Assembly (NCBI RefSeq): GCF_000143415.4
Contig: NW_003314406.1
Span: forward strand, 81,007-145,006
Origin: Selaginella moellendorffii
Lineage: Eukaryota; Streptophyta; Lycopodiopsida; Selaginellales; Selaginellaceae
Direction: 5' to 3'
DNA length: 64,000 nucleotides
Below, one piece after another: positions 43,741-56,339 of this stretch. The notes under the pieces are model-generated. The model searched no databases, was not told where the DNA came from, and saw only the letters and a program-made list of their open reading frames with translations. Made by a program: the position numbers and the translations under genes. How positions within the stretch are numbered: the stretch's first letter is position 1; each line of letters opens with the position of its first letter.

Positions 43741-46700
43741 CTGCTGCTGTTCTCCTGGCATGCAGGAAGTTGTCCACATGCGCCACAACACCTGGACTGG
43801 CATCCCCACTGCCAAGAGCGCACTTGCTACTGCTATTGTTGCTGTGGGCTACAGGGAGAGGGGCTTTTGCTCATTGTCACTGTCCGCCTCCTCTTCCCCT
43901 CAGGAGAATCATCTGAACAGGACGCTCGATCTTGGCCAATGTCGAAACCAAGGCGTTGTAGGCTGTCCTTGGGTACCTTGGACACTGTCTTGTCCATGGA
44001 TCATTTACTCCTTTGGGAGAGATTTGGCTCGAGCTTGAGCAGTGTCCAGGGCAGAAGAGAGCTCCTTTGTCATGTTCTCTTCCGCCAAGTCTTGTAGCCA
44101 TCTATCAACTTTGTAGAACGATACTTTCAGAGAATAACGAGAGTAGTGCTCATTACGGAAGGCCAATAGCTGTTGTCGAACGGCTTCTTAACAGCTTCTA
44201 GTCCCTGGAGAAAAGAGTTGACCTCTTCTAGAGCTCTAGAAGATCATCTTAAAAACATCCTTGACACTCTTGAACCCACCCAGCATAAGTCCAGCATCTG
44301 AAAAGGCTGTAAGGACATAACATGGTGGTGGGGAAGTGGAATCATCTCTAGGGGCTTTCTACGTTGCCACTGCTACTTCTGCTGTTGATGCTGCTGGGAA
44401 GGGAGCTCTTGCTCTTCATCCTGGCTATTGCTAGAGAGGCCTCGGCTAGAATCAAGGCTGTCCTCCAAGATGTTAACATCATAAACAGCACAAGTGGAAG
44501 CTTCAGCCCTATGGTGGCACACTACTAAAGCCTCACAATCAAGGCCATGCTGCTGGCTGGTATCACGTGATGGTAATGACATAGTGCTACGCAAGGGCAC
44601 TCGAGTGGGTTGGCACAGCTGTTGCTGTTGCTGCTGTTGTGGCAAAGAGCCAACAGCAGGCTCCTGTTGTTGCTGGCCAAGAGCAAGCTCTTGTGGTTGT
44701 TGTTGTTGATATGGCGAAGAGCCAAGAGCAGGCTCCTCAAGTGGAGAAATGAGTGTGTAGGAGGCCACGCCTTGAATCCTAGCAAGCTTCCACAAAGTAA
44801 CCAGAAACTGCAGAGGCAGAAAGGGTGGTAGACACCTGCAGAAGAAAGGATGGTGGCAAAGATAGAGGTAGAACTTGAAAAAGTAGTGGTGAAGCTGGAA
44901 AAGGTGGTGGTGGAACCATTGGGCACTGCAGCTGTGGAGTAGTAGCGAGTGGAGGCTGCTGCTACTGTAGAGCAGCAGCAAATGAGGATGAGATGGAGGG
45001 AGCCACTTGAGTTGGTAGTGGCTGCAAGGGTGTTGTTTGCTGCTGCTTTCCACAGAGAGTAGTAGGTGATACCAACTCAAAAAATAGAGGTTCATGGAAA
45101 AGGAGAAAGGTGGTTGAGTGGGGGTGCTGGATGAGGCAATGGCTTGCCTGTCAAGTCTTGGGATGCCATGAAGAGTTGTGGGAGGAGTGGAGGAGATGGA
45201 GAGAAGCCATCTTGCTGGTGGCACCCTCGGCTTCTATAGATGGTACTTGCAGAGAGTGGAGGAAAGGCTGGCCAAGAGTGGCAAAGCCACAAGCCTCCTT
45301 CTCACAAAGGGGGAGGGGCAGGCTTTATAGAGGCAGCATTGATGTCTGCAGCCTCCAACAAAGTATGCTCCTCCAACCCTAGTTAGCAAATATCACCAAT
45401 GTTACCATCCACCATCATAGCCATTATTGTCAAGCAAGTTGGAACAAAAGTTGGTGAACTGCCTCTGGAATGATGGGGCTAGATAGCATGGGTAGCCAAT
45501 GCTAAAGGAGGAGCATATGTCAGGCTGAGTCTCCTGCCTGTAATCTAGAACCACTTTGTGAAGTATACCACACACCTTAGTGTCATGGATGTCATCAATG
45601 TAGATCTCATGATGAGAACACAATAGAGAAGATAAGGAAAAACTCCTGTGAGGTGAATTAGAAGCTAGAATCTCCACAGTTGATACTGAAGTTTTAGCAG
45701 CTGGTACTAGAGTCTCCATAGCTGGTATTGGAACTGAAATTGGCATTGGTTGTGGTGGTGGAGCAAAGGTGGCAAAAGCCAGCTCCACTACCACTTTCAC
45801 TGAAGTTTCCTCTGCCACAAAATGAGGAGAAACCACAGTAGTAGGTGAGTTGGAACAAGTGCATTATGTCTCTCAGAGTTGTCATAGCTATTACTACCTC
45901 TAGCAAAAGTCCCTAAGAGTGGCGAGCTTGTGTGGGAACCCGAGTGTGAATGATTGACTCTGGCACTACAAAGCCTCTATGCCACCTGAGTGAGATAATC
46001 CACCTGATAGACAGCCTAGCAAAGAAACATCAGTCGACATGGAAGAGCTCACTTCACATCTCATACTCTATACAAGTAATGGATGTTGAAGCATTAAAGT
46101 GTGAGGAGACACAAGAGGGAGACCTAAACAAAGTCTCTCTAAGTATGTCCCCCAAGGATTGACGTTTCTGCTGCTCCAAACTATCTACTTCTTCCATGCC
46201 TTCCAGAAAAAGAGAAAACAAACTCAAAATTTTGGCTAAGGTAGGGTGCCACTTCAGCAATGCTTGGATCCCTTGTTGGCTGGCAGGAGCAAAAGTTATG
46301 GTGGTGCCAACATCCAGGTCAAGGATATGGCCTCAAACCACAAAATAGAAAAATGATTTGGCATTCTAGGGCTTAGAGGAGCTTTGCACCAACACAATGG
46401 CTGCTATGATTGGAGGCATGGTTAGAGGTAGAAGAGTGCATAGGGGAGAGTGCCAATTGCCCCACACTTGCTACCATTGGCAGGTGCAGCTGCCTTGAGA
46501 AGAAGGGAAGGATCGTTCCATTTTCTTTCTCAGCCTGTTCTTATCTCTTGAGTTTTAGGATGGAGGCCTGCAAGTGGGGGACAGCAGCAAGGCCAAAGCA
46601 TTACCCATTCCACTTGGGTGAGGTGCTAGAGAGCGCGGATTAGTATCAGATTACCGCAAGGAGGGCTGTTGAAGGGGAGAGCAGCAAGCAACAAAAACCC

Positions 46701-48520
46701 AACAGCAGAGTGGAAGCCACTTAGAGGGACTAGTCTCGATAAGGAGAGAAGCAATAAAGGCCTCATAGAGAAGAGAGTTAGTGCTGTGGCAACACCAGCC
46801 ACAATGCTTCTAGTCGGAGAAGGAGAGAGCCGATAAACAGAACTGCACATCGATGTAGGAATGCTAGTGCCCCATAAGCGAGGAGAAGATGTCAAGGGGA
46901 GCTTCTCGCCCAGCAGGAGGCCTGCTAGCACTAGAGGGGGACTCAGTTCAAGACAGTCAATTAGGCACTAGCCATCCAAGAACAAGAAATGGCACAGGAA
47001 CAAGTGAGGGCTCATCATCCCAATCAACTGAAATGCAGGTCTAAGTGTGGTGCTCCCTATTGATGAGGCAGCTAGAGAAAGTCAGTGGGCGTTGGAAGGG
47101 AAGGCAGCTTGTATAGTCAAAAGATGAGGAGTTATCATCAGATCAGCCGTAGCGGCTAAGGGGAATGTGGTCTTTGGATTAATTTTGTTTAAGGTTAGGC
47201 CACTAGGAATCCCAACAAAGGCAATATGGCTAGGACAGTGTGTTCAATAGGGAGATGGAAATGGCATGGAGCTTAGAAGTAGTGGTATTGGAGGAACTGG
47301 AACAAGAAAAGAAAGGTGAGTGTGCAATAGACTCAACGCCACAGGCAAGCTTGCAGCAGGAGGAAAGGGCAAAACTGACCACACTGAAAAAAGCTAAGGC
47401 AGGGACACTGGGGGAGCAAGAGGTGGAGAGGAGAGCCATGGAGGGGACCAGGTGAGAAAGAGGTGTCACAACTGTTGGGGGACCCAGAAGGAATAGAGGA
47501 AAAAGGGCAACATGACTCTCAGGGGGATAAGGCCCTAATCATATCTCTTAGTCAAAATTTTACACATTGGTGTTTCTTAGATATCACCAATTGAACAAAG
47601 GACTCAATGCTAAGCTCCCCAGTGAAGTCGGTGATCTCTAAGGCTAGGAACAAGCTGCCAAGTCAAAGGAGTCATGGGAACACCTGGCCAAGGCTTTTGT
47701 AAGACTACATGCAGTTTTAAGGTGGCGCTCTGAGGCAGCACACTGGAGGAGATAAAACTACAGCAGAACATGCTCCAGGCAGAGATGTGGCATCAAGAGA
47801 CAAACCCTCTAGGGGAGGATTTGGTGCTGGGGCTAACATTTTAGGAAGCCTACCAGCTGGTCATAGAGGCACCACTGGAGAGGTGAGATGAAGAAGCCTC
47901 TACTCAGGGATCACACTAGGGATGAGGTGACAAGTCAATGGAACAAGGAGTATGCCGTTGGAGGATGAAGCCCAAGAGATGTCTTTTGCAACACTACTGG
48001 ACAAACATGGGAAAGAGATGACGTAGATGGGAGTGGACATGTCACTTGAATTTAGTTTGAGAAGAAGAAGGAACAAAAGGTAGCCAAGAGAAGACTCAAA
48101 GCACTGAGCAAGATCCAAGAGGGGGAGAATAAAGTGGAGAAATTCCTCTAGGAAGAAGAGGTCCCCTAGAAAAAGACAAAGAGTGTCAAGGGACAGGAGG
48201 CTCAGCCAGAGAAGGGGGAACAACATGATGCACCAGGTCCCTCATCAGCCCGTCAGTGGTAAAAGGTGGTAGAGGCTATTACCGAGGGCAATGCAAAAGT
48301 AGGAATGGGAACTGAAGGGCCAGTGAAATTCAATAAGGGGGGTGTAGAAGGTATGTGTAGACATCACTCAGAGGAAGGGACCTAAGGCTCCTAAAGGCAA
48401 GGGTGTGGCAAAGTTGGTGAATCTAGATCAAGGCATCTAATAGGTGGTAGCAGCCAGGGTGAAAGAGCTCCAAGAAAAGGCTGTGATAGGGGCAGGACAA
48501 AATGGTCAGCCCAAGAAGGA
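43740..48520. other. Low-complexity region, no firm gene; may include 5' part of the LINE
   Basis: Rich in CTG/TTG and CAG-type triplets (for example 44,600-44,720), giving spurious poly-Gln, poly-Leu and poly-Cys frames on several strands (44,373-45,224; 45,402-45,836; 46,626-46,931). From about 46.9 kb the plus strand has the composition of the downstream LINE, so its ORF1 or endonuclease N-terminus may lie here, but no zinc knuckle or other motif was seen. Confidence 0.45.
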
Positions 48521-48529
48521 GAGCAAGTC

Positions 48530-50702
48530 CAAGTAAGACCCAACTCTTAATCCTCCACCTTCACTTTGGATGGGTCGGTATCATAAATATTTATGCACTT
48601 ACAAAGAGGTGGGAACAAGCAAACCTATGGGAGGAGATTCAGATAAAGACTCAAGGAGTGGCCGACTAGGCAATTTCAGTATGGTGGAGAATGCCTGTGA
48701 TCGGAGGGGCAGCTAGGAGACAATCTGTGGGCTAGAACAGGGTTACTAGGCCATCTTTGGTGGAAAATCTTGGACTTTTAGACCTACAACACGTGGAGGG
48801 CTCCCACCCAATCAATGGTGAGCCAAACCAAGTTTACTCCTTGTCAAGGTTATGATGTGATGGTGGAGGATATGACTGTGCTTCACTTCCTTCTGGAACC
48901 ATGATCCTCTGCATTGTGTGATCAAGTTACAAACCAACAAGGGAGCCCAGGCACAGAGAAAGATCACCAAAGCCACAATGTCAGATCCCATACCTCTCGA
49001 GAAGATAAAGAAGACACTTGACAAACTCAACTAGAATCTGGTTATGACACTAAGTGAGTGTGCTAAGAAGCTTATAAAGTGGCAATGAGATGTTGAAGGA
49101 GGTAAGACTTGCCAAGGGAAAGTCACTTCAGCTCAGAGGTTGCTATTAAGGTTCAAAAGTGGCAAGTGGTGCTAGATGAATGGGAGGCAAAGCTACGAGA
49201 GATGGAACAAGCAATGTGGAGTGCTGGTATCTGCATGATGGAGGATGGCTGGGCAAGAAATAAACGACTCTTGAGCAAGGCATTTTACAAGGGGATTTGT
49301 CCAATTATAAACATGCCTCCAATCCTACTAAGAATGCAGAATGCTGCCTAGTGGAGGACCAAGCTCGGATGCAAGGTGTTGCATAGGGTTTCTTCCAAAC
49401 ACTTTACACCACCCAAGAATGGAATATGCATGACAAGAAGTCCTATTGCTATGGGAGGGGCAATTGAGGGTGGATTTCACATTGGAGGATCTTCACAAGA
49501 CCCTAGACAAGCTCATTGATAACAAGATGTTGAGAGTTGATAGGCTCTTGTTGAGCTTCCATGAGTTAAATTGGGACAGTTTGGGCTTACTATTGTGGGA
49601 AGTATGGAGAACTGCTAAGCAAGAAGGGAAGCTGCTAGTGGATGGTCTTGAGGGTATGATTACACTCATCCCCAAACAAGGAGATCTGCAAGAACTTTGG
49701 AATTGGAGATCAATCACCATGCTCAACACATTTACACAAAGGCATTTGCACTCAAGCTACAGGCAGTGATGCCCTTCATAATCTGGGAATAACAAATAGG
49801 ATTTGTCACTAGATAGCAAAGAACATCTAGACATATCTACTAGCGCAAAGGTGGGTAGACGTTTCAGAGTAGTAGATAGTAGCATGGCTGTTTGATTTTG
49901 AGAAGGTATATGATCAGATGGACAGGGACTTTCTTGAGGAGTGCATGAATAGAGTGGGGCTGCTAGTGGTGCTGATTATATGCATCTCATGCTGTATTGT
50001 GTGTCGACAAGCTGGGTGGCAATAAATGGAGAGTTAGGCGAGAGCTTCCAGCTCGAGAGATCAATGAAACAGGGTGCCCTCTTGTACTATATCTATTCCT
50101 CATCATGGCAGAGGCACTTGGCACCTTCATGATAGAAGGATGGAATGTCCAAGGTCTTGTGCTCCCCAGTATAAGACAACACCTATAAGGACAGCAAGTG
50201 TAAATATGGAGCTCCTAGATGGAGGAGGCTTCACCAATGATACAACCTTGTTCCTTCTGGGAATCTAGACGTAGCAAAGGAGACGCTGGAAATATTTAAT
50301 CTGGCAGTGGGAGTAGCTATCAACTAGAACAAATCGGTGGGAGATAAATTGGGGTGAACTGGGAATTGAGTCATGGGGTCAGGTGATTGGTTTTCAGTGG
50401 CTGAAACCAAGTGACAACACAAGATACCTTAGGATTCAGGTGGCAGTCACTTTCACTGCCTCACTCTAGAATGGCACCTTGCTCAAATGGATAAGGTTGG
50501 CAATGTAGAAGTGGGCCCTAAGAAAGCTTGGTCTCCTAGTGAGAGTAGTCGTGGTAAAATGCATAATCCTCCCAAGTATATGGTACCACATCTCAATCTA
50601 GCTGGTATTGAAGACAACACTCAAGAAGATGAGAACCATGGTAAGGATGTACATCTAGAAATGGGAGCTAGTCACAAGCAGAATGATGGTGAAGGTGGTA
50701 TG
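48530..50702 (+). pseudogene. LINE (non-LTR retrotransposon), 5' part: endonuclease and RT, interrupted by LTR element
   Basis: A plus-strand decayed LINE. Near 48,570 an APE-type endonuclease strand reads VGIINIYALTKRWEQANLW. Further on, the RT shows LDKLIDNKMLRVDRL, LEGMITLIPKQGD and LWNWRSITMLNT (RT-0/1 blocks, about 49,500-49,730). Then come a damaged LFDFEKxYD block (about 49,890), WVAINGELGESFQLERSMKQ (50,010-50,070) and, in shifted frames, the KLGLLVRVVVVK-type region (about 50,530). Many stops and frameshifts. The sequence stops at the LTR element inserted at 50,703 and resumes at 57,761. Confidence 0.78.
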
Positions 50703-52304
50703 TGTGAGACACAAAATCCTTAGGCCCCAAAGTGGAGCTGGAAGGGTGCCACATGGTAGTGGCCGAAGCGAAAGCCAAAAGAGCGTAACACGTTTGGATT
50801 AAAAGCTCCGACTTGAAAGGTCGAGAGCAGGAGTGAAACTCCCAACAAAGTGTGCTCGAGGAATGAGCACGAAGCGAGAAATAAGCGACGCTCCAAAAAG
50901 GGACCCAAAAAGGACCAACACATGACATGTGGAAGTGTCCGAGATGGACCCGAGTTGGAGTCCGAGTCTGAAGTGGAGTCCAAGATGGACCCGAGTTGGA
51001 GTCCAAAGTGGAGTCCGAAGTGGAGTCTGAGATGGACCCGAGTTGGAGTCCGAAGTGGAGTCCGAGATGGACCCGAGTTGGAGTCTGAAGTGGAGTCCGA
51101 AGTGGAGTCCGAGATGAACCTGAGTTGGAGTCCGAAGTGGAGTCCGAAGTGGAGTCCGAGATGGACCCGAGTTGGAGTCCAAAGTGGAGTCCGAAGTGGA
51201 GTCCGAGATGGACCCGAGTTGGAGTCCAAGGTGGAGTCCGAGATGGACCTGAGATGGAGTCCGAGATGGAGTCCGAGTCCGAGTCCGAGTCTGAGTTCGA
51301 GTCTAAGAGGGTAAAAGCCCAAAGCGTTCGTCTCCCAGACCCTGGGGGGTTTGGTGAGCTCCAAAAAAGCATAGTAAGGGGGAGGACTGCAGTGGAGCCA
51401 GTTTGGCCAGGAAAGGCCAGTTTGGCCCAGAAAGGCTGTACCCAGTGTTGGGTGATGAGCTGCCCACTGGGAAGTCCAAGACTAGAGTGAACACAGACTA
51501 ACAAGCGGGGTAGCTTGGTGAAGTGTTCAAGAGCCAGCTCTAATTCCCCCGGGAGATCGACTGGCCGATGCTCCCAGTCCAAGTGTGGGTGGCACTACCT
51601 ACTTGGATACCTAGCGTGGCTCAAAAGAACCTCGCTCTAAGCCCATGGCTAGAGCACCCAAAGGCAGAAGGTGGGGAGAGTACCCACGAGGCTCGCGTAA
51701 GGCCACGGTGTTCCGAAATGTTGCCCCGAAGTCCCAGATTATGGAAAGGAAGAGGAGTAGTCCTCTGGTGTAGTGACCAAGGATGCAGTCGGGTAGTGAG
51801 GAAGTCCCAGAGGACCATGGGACTTAGTGGTCGGGCTAGTGGGCCTTGATCCAGTGGCAGTGTTGGTGAACACGGCCATGGGCAAAAGGGGACTTGGTGG
51901 GGATTGGAAAAAGGATGTTGGGGAAGGTTATTCCCCATGTTAGAGGGCATTCTAAGGATGCTAAGGAGTGGATCTGGGATGATCACTCATGGACGGATGA
52001 CCCAGTCTTTGAGAGACGGGATTGTAATGTTGGTGGTGTCAGACCACCGATGTGACCAAGGTGAATGGGCATGGCCTTAGCGTAACGGGCTGGTATGTTG
52101 GTGGTACCTTGGGGTGTTGGTCATGGGATTGGACACGTGGAGCACATGTACCGAGTGCCAAGGTTGAGTGGCGGGGATGCCATTCTCGGGGCTAACAAGC
52201 CCAAGTCCGAAATAGGACTTATGGAGGATGTGAGTGAGACTCCTCCAAGTGGTCGAAGGTGTGATTAAGTGACTAAAGTAGAATGGAAAAATTAGTCATT
52301 TACA
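50703..52304 (+). repeat. 5' LTR (1,602 bp)
   Basis: Starts TGTGAGACAC, ends TCATTTACA, with TG...CA termini. Very similar to the 3' LTR throughout. The extra 180 bp is mostly additional units of the internal GAGTCCGAGATGGACCCGAG-type repeat (50,940-51,300). Confidence 0.93.
50940..51300. repeat. Tandem repeat inside 5' LTR
   Basis: Imperfect units built from GAGTCCGAAGTG and GAGATGGACCCGAGTTG. Produces spurious Ser/Asp/Thr-rich frames in both directions. The 3' LTR has a shorter version (56,570-56,760). Confidence 0.9.
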
Positions 52305-52306
52305 AC

Positions 52307-52319
52307 TTGGCATCAGAGC
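52307..52319 (+). promoter_or_regulatory. Primer-binding site, initiator tRNA-Met type
   Basis: TTGGCATCAGAGC starts two bases after the 5' LTR. It differs at one position from the common TGGTATCAGAGC complementary to the 3' end of plant tRNA-iMet. Confidence 0.85.
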
Positions 52320-55300
52320 TGTTCTTTAGTCCGACTTTTATTGGTGCTCAAGTTGATGTTGATGTTGGCATCGGAAGGTCTGAGGAGTGGGCCTATCCTC
52401 GAGAAGTAGCAGGTCAGGAAGACATGGCTCTTTATTACAATTCATGTGTGAACTTGTAGACGAAGTGGTGGATAGAAAAGGGCTAATAATGGAACGACTT
52501 TGGGATCTTGGGAACAGTGCAAGGTTTTCCTCATTGAGTTGGAATGAATGAATGAATGAATGTTTGACTCAGTAAACTGGCTAATGTAGTTGTGATAAAC
52601 AACTATAGTTGGGATCATGGGGAAGATAGAGACTCCAAAACGATAAAGGAGTCACAAGATTACCCTCATATAGTCGAGGTTGGTGCTCATGAATTTGAGA
52701 CCGAAATTAATGACTATGGGAGGTCAAATACGGAAGAGGACACAAGTCCTTGAAATGGTAGCCAGGGCTACCTCTAATAAATGCTGAAACAACCCAAGGA
52801 GTTGGGGGTGTACTTAGAGGATGAGTTGGTATTCTCATCACATGGACAAGTGGTCCTAAGGGGCGAATGGTTGCCCCTAGAGAACAAATCAAGTGTCGGA
52901 GTAACACTTACAAAAGATGGTCCTTGTGAGTAAGACATGAATACAAGGAGTTGTATTCTAGTGAGTTAGCACCTCAAAAGTAAGACCTTATAGGTCGTCA
53001 GATTAACAAAGTCCAAAAGGTTGAATGACTTCAATGGAGTCAAGGAATAATCCTAAGGGCTTGAGGAAAGCATTTGGACTGAGGTGTGTGGTGCCCCACG
53101 AAGGATGGGAAGGATCTTGAGATCCAAGCATGAGAGCAATATGTATCTCATTGATAGCAAAAGGTGCCATGCTAAAGTCGTGGGAAAGAGTTTCCCGGAA
53201 GAAAACAACTTTGACACAAAGTTGTGTATGAACTCTATGGTGCAATGCTAATGGATAATTGGTATAAAAGACAACTATAATGGTCTTGGCAAAAATACCT
53301 AGACACAAGTAAGAAGTGTCATAAAGGTAGGCTCATGGAGCTGATGGTGTGGAGACACCAAAGGTGCCAAGGCGTGCTGCCTTGAAGTCAAGTTGGCGGG
53401 TTCATGAGAACCCCTTCCAAAGGAATCCCAATGGAAATGGGAATAGCATAGCCTAAGCTGGAAGGCATGCGGTTAGAGTGTGGTGACCCAGATAATGATG
53501 GAGGTGTGGAAGCATCAGGAATGAGTTGTAGGACTTGACAACTATAAAGCAACTAAGCAAAAGATGCAAAATAATTCATAAACTGGTAGAAGGTAACTAC
53601 CTAAGACTTCTTATTGGGATAAGGAAGTTCGATATACCCTTATAAGGGATAAACTACTTATGTTGCGACATAGTAAGTCAATGTCCAAAAGGGAATGCTT
53701 ATTGTCAGAGAGGCCATCATTGGGACACCCAAACACTCTAGAACACCAGAAGGGGGTATTTGGTGTCATGAGGGCAATGGATAACACCCAAGGGACAAAG
53801 TCCCTAGCGAATGAAGGATAGAAGGTGCTATCAAAATGTCCAAGATTGTGGAGACAGGAGAAGTCTGTCTACCCAAATTGGATAAAGCCAAAGAGGGATT
53901 TTGGCAAGGCTAGTGATGGGCATATAAAGGCCCATAAGTAGCAACAGTGATCCCAGTGTGTGGGATTACAAGGTGAGCAAACCCGGATTGAGGAACCACT
54001 CCCTAGGCTGTCGGGTAGGTTCATCTCTATGAGTACTTGCCAAGGCATGGTAGAAAATGCAAAGCTATCTTTCTAGCTGGAAGAGAATAACCAAAGGAAA
54101 TGTATGAGGCTAAAAGGCAAGTAGTATAGGGATAGAACCAAACCATAGGAATTGACAGGCATGACCAAGGGTGGTTATGCAAGTTAGAAGTGGAGAATCA
54201 AGTGGGTGCTCAAGCATGTTGTTCCTAACGACCGGGATGCCATGGAGAGTCTAAAGCATGGGATTGTCCATGTTAAACTATATGGTAATTGGAAAGCTTG
54301 TGAAAGGAGAGGCCTTAGCAAGCCAAGGAACAGAGTTCCTTGAACATTCCCTTAGGTAGATAAATACCTAGTCAGCCAAGTGTAAATGGTTCATAGAACG
54401 TATGAAATCAGAATGGCATAGCAGAAGCGTGGTCTTGAAGCTTGCCATGAGGCAAGGCTATCAAGATTGGGGAAGTAGTTCCCGAGTGTTCAAAGAGAGG
54501 GCTTTGAACGAAAGTCGATGGTTAGGGACTTTCACGCTTATGCATGAACCATGTTATCGTGGCCAAATGACTTGCTAAGTGAGATTGGCAAGTCGGGGGA
54601 AACGAATACCCTAGTTGAAGGAGCCAACTTCAAAGGGGTGGCCTAGGGGGCCGAACATGGAGGAGTCCATGCATGATCACAAACATGTCAAGTGAGAGGA
54701 CTTGGCAGTGCGGAGGAACTAGGTTCCTAAGCTGTGATCTGTAGTGCGCTTTAAATATAAGTTGGTGCACCGGCGTGGGGAGTCACGCCAGGCATCCTGT
54801 GTGATGCCATCCCTAAATGCATATACGAAGGTTGGGTTTGAGTCCCGACCCTCTAGTGCTTGGGTTTGAGTCCCAAATCACTAGGGCGTGGTGATGGTTT
54901 AGAATATGAGGACACTCATTTTTCGGTGGTCATGGACTCTCAGTGAGGAGTCTGGTTTGGGCACACCGCCAAACGAGGGATGCCTCGGAGTCGTGATGCA
55001 TGGTTAGATTGCTTAGTGTGGCTCGGCATATCTAACTTGAACACTTTGGTGCGAGTGGCACCAAGGATGTGGTGAATGAGATGGGGACACCCAGTCTCAG
55101 TTGCTATGGACCCTTAGCTGGAAGGGCTGGCTTGGGTGCACTGCCAAGTGTGGGGGATGCCCCCAGGGTTATGGTCAACAACTTAAAGGTTTGAAAGACT
55201 TGGTACCTATTGGCAAATCTGTTAAGGTGCCAAGGTTAGATCGCTAGGTGATCTTATGGCCAAAACAAGGACAAGGTCCTTGTGAGGTTAAGGGATAAAG

Positions 55301-56327
55301 TTCCAAGTTCAAAGTGATGATTGGAACTATTGATGATGGTGTGGCTTGGTCAAGGTGACCAAGTGAGAAGGACACCTAAGGGAAATGAGATATGTCAATG
55401 CGATGGCATAGTGAGTCCAAGGAAAGTAGTCTCTATAAGAGACCCATGGGAGGGTCACAAAATTAGGCCGTGGATAGAGCCCACAGCAAAAGATGCTAAA
55501 GAGACGTACTAGGGGTGAACACCCTCCGGACTTGGCAAAGGAGAGTCTTTGCTATGGAACCGAAAGGATACCTCAAAAATGGAGGTAGCAATCCTATGTT
55601 GCTGGGTGCAACAATTAAGGATAGAAGCAAAAGACTAGTGGCTAAGTAAAGAGCCATGGGAATAATGGGAAAGAATCCAAATAGCAAAGTTAGGCCAAGA
55701 ACACTAAGGTGTTGGGTGCTAACGGATTCTGGAAAAGGCAATGTGTTCCCAAAGATGGATTCCCAATTGCTCCAATGTGGCGAAAGTGGAAGCTCCAAGG
55801 GTGGGAGCGGTAAGGTAGCCAAATGATAGGGCCATGGACAGCCCTAGCACAAAGTATGATAACTGGAACTTAGTGCCCAAGGTGGCACGAAATAGAAGAG
55901 AGGATGATGGTGCTCTCAAGTAGAGAACTTCCTAGAATGGGGAAGTGGAGTTGCACAATATGTGCAAAGCAAGGTGTCGGAGACACCTAAGAATTTGACT
56001 TTGAGAAGTCAAAGGTAAAAGTTCCAAAGTGCAAAGGATAGGTCGATGGAATTTGAGAATACTCGAGAATGAGTAGTGGAATTGAGTTAGAGAGGGTGTC
56101 TCTAATGGGTTTAGCGAGAACTAAACCAATAAAAGGAGAGAACCACTACAATCAATCTCTAAGTTAGAGAGACTATCCTCCTTAGAGGATGGGTAAAGTA
56201 TGGTGAGCCTTCGGTATCAAACCATTGACAAATGTTAGCGAGGTGCCAAGAATGGGAAGGGTAATACATGTTGGTATTACTTTATAAAATGGTTTATCAT
56301 TCGATGAGGACATCAAACTTCGTCTAT
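52320..56327 (+). other. LTR-element interior without recognisable genes
   Basis: Stops occur in every frame every few dozen codons. No protease DSG, RT xxDD, integrase or zinc-knuckle motif was seen. Purine-rich G/A-biased composition on the plus strand. Confidence 0.7.
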
Positions 56328-56339
56328 GGGTGGTGGAGT
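56328..56339 (+). promoter_or_regulatory. Polypurine-tract-like sequence before 3' LTR
   Basis: GGGTGGTGGAGT directly abuts the 3' LTR, the place where plus-strand priming is expected; two or three T residues interrupt the purines. Confidence 0.6.

Noticed and set aside
43681-44097. Plus-strand Leu/Cys-rich frames next to the Penelope fragment
   Set aside because: Antisense or low-complexity shadows; no continuity beyond CTG repeats.
44373-45224. Long Gln/Leu/Ser-rich frame on the minus strand (283 codons)
   Set aside because: Composed largely of CAG/CTG-type triplet runs with long open frames on opposite strands at once; no domain.
50850-51590. Overlapping Ser/Asp/Thr-rich and Trp/Ser/Pro-rich frames on both strands in the LTRs
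   Set aside because: They result from the GAGTCC tandem array inside the LTR, occur again in the other LTR and have no start context or motif.
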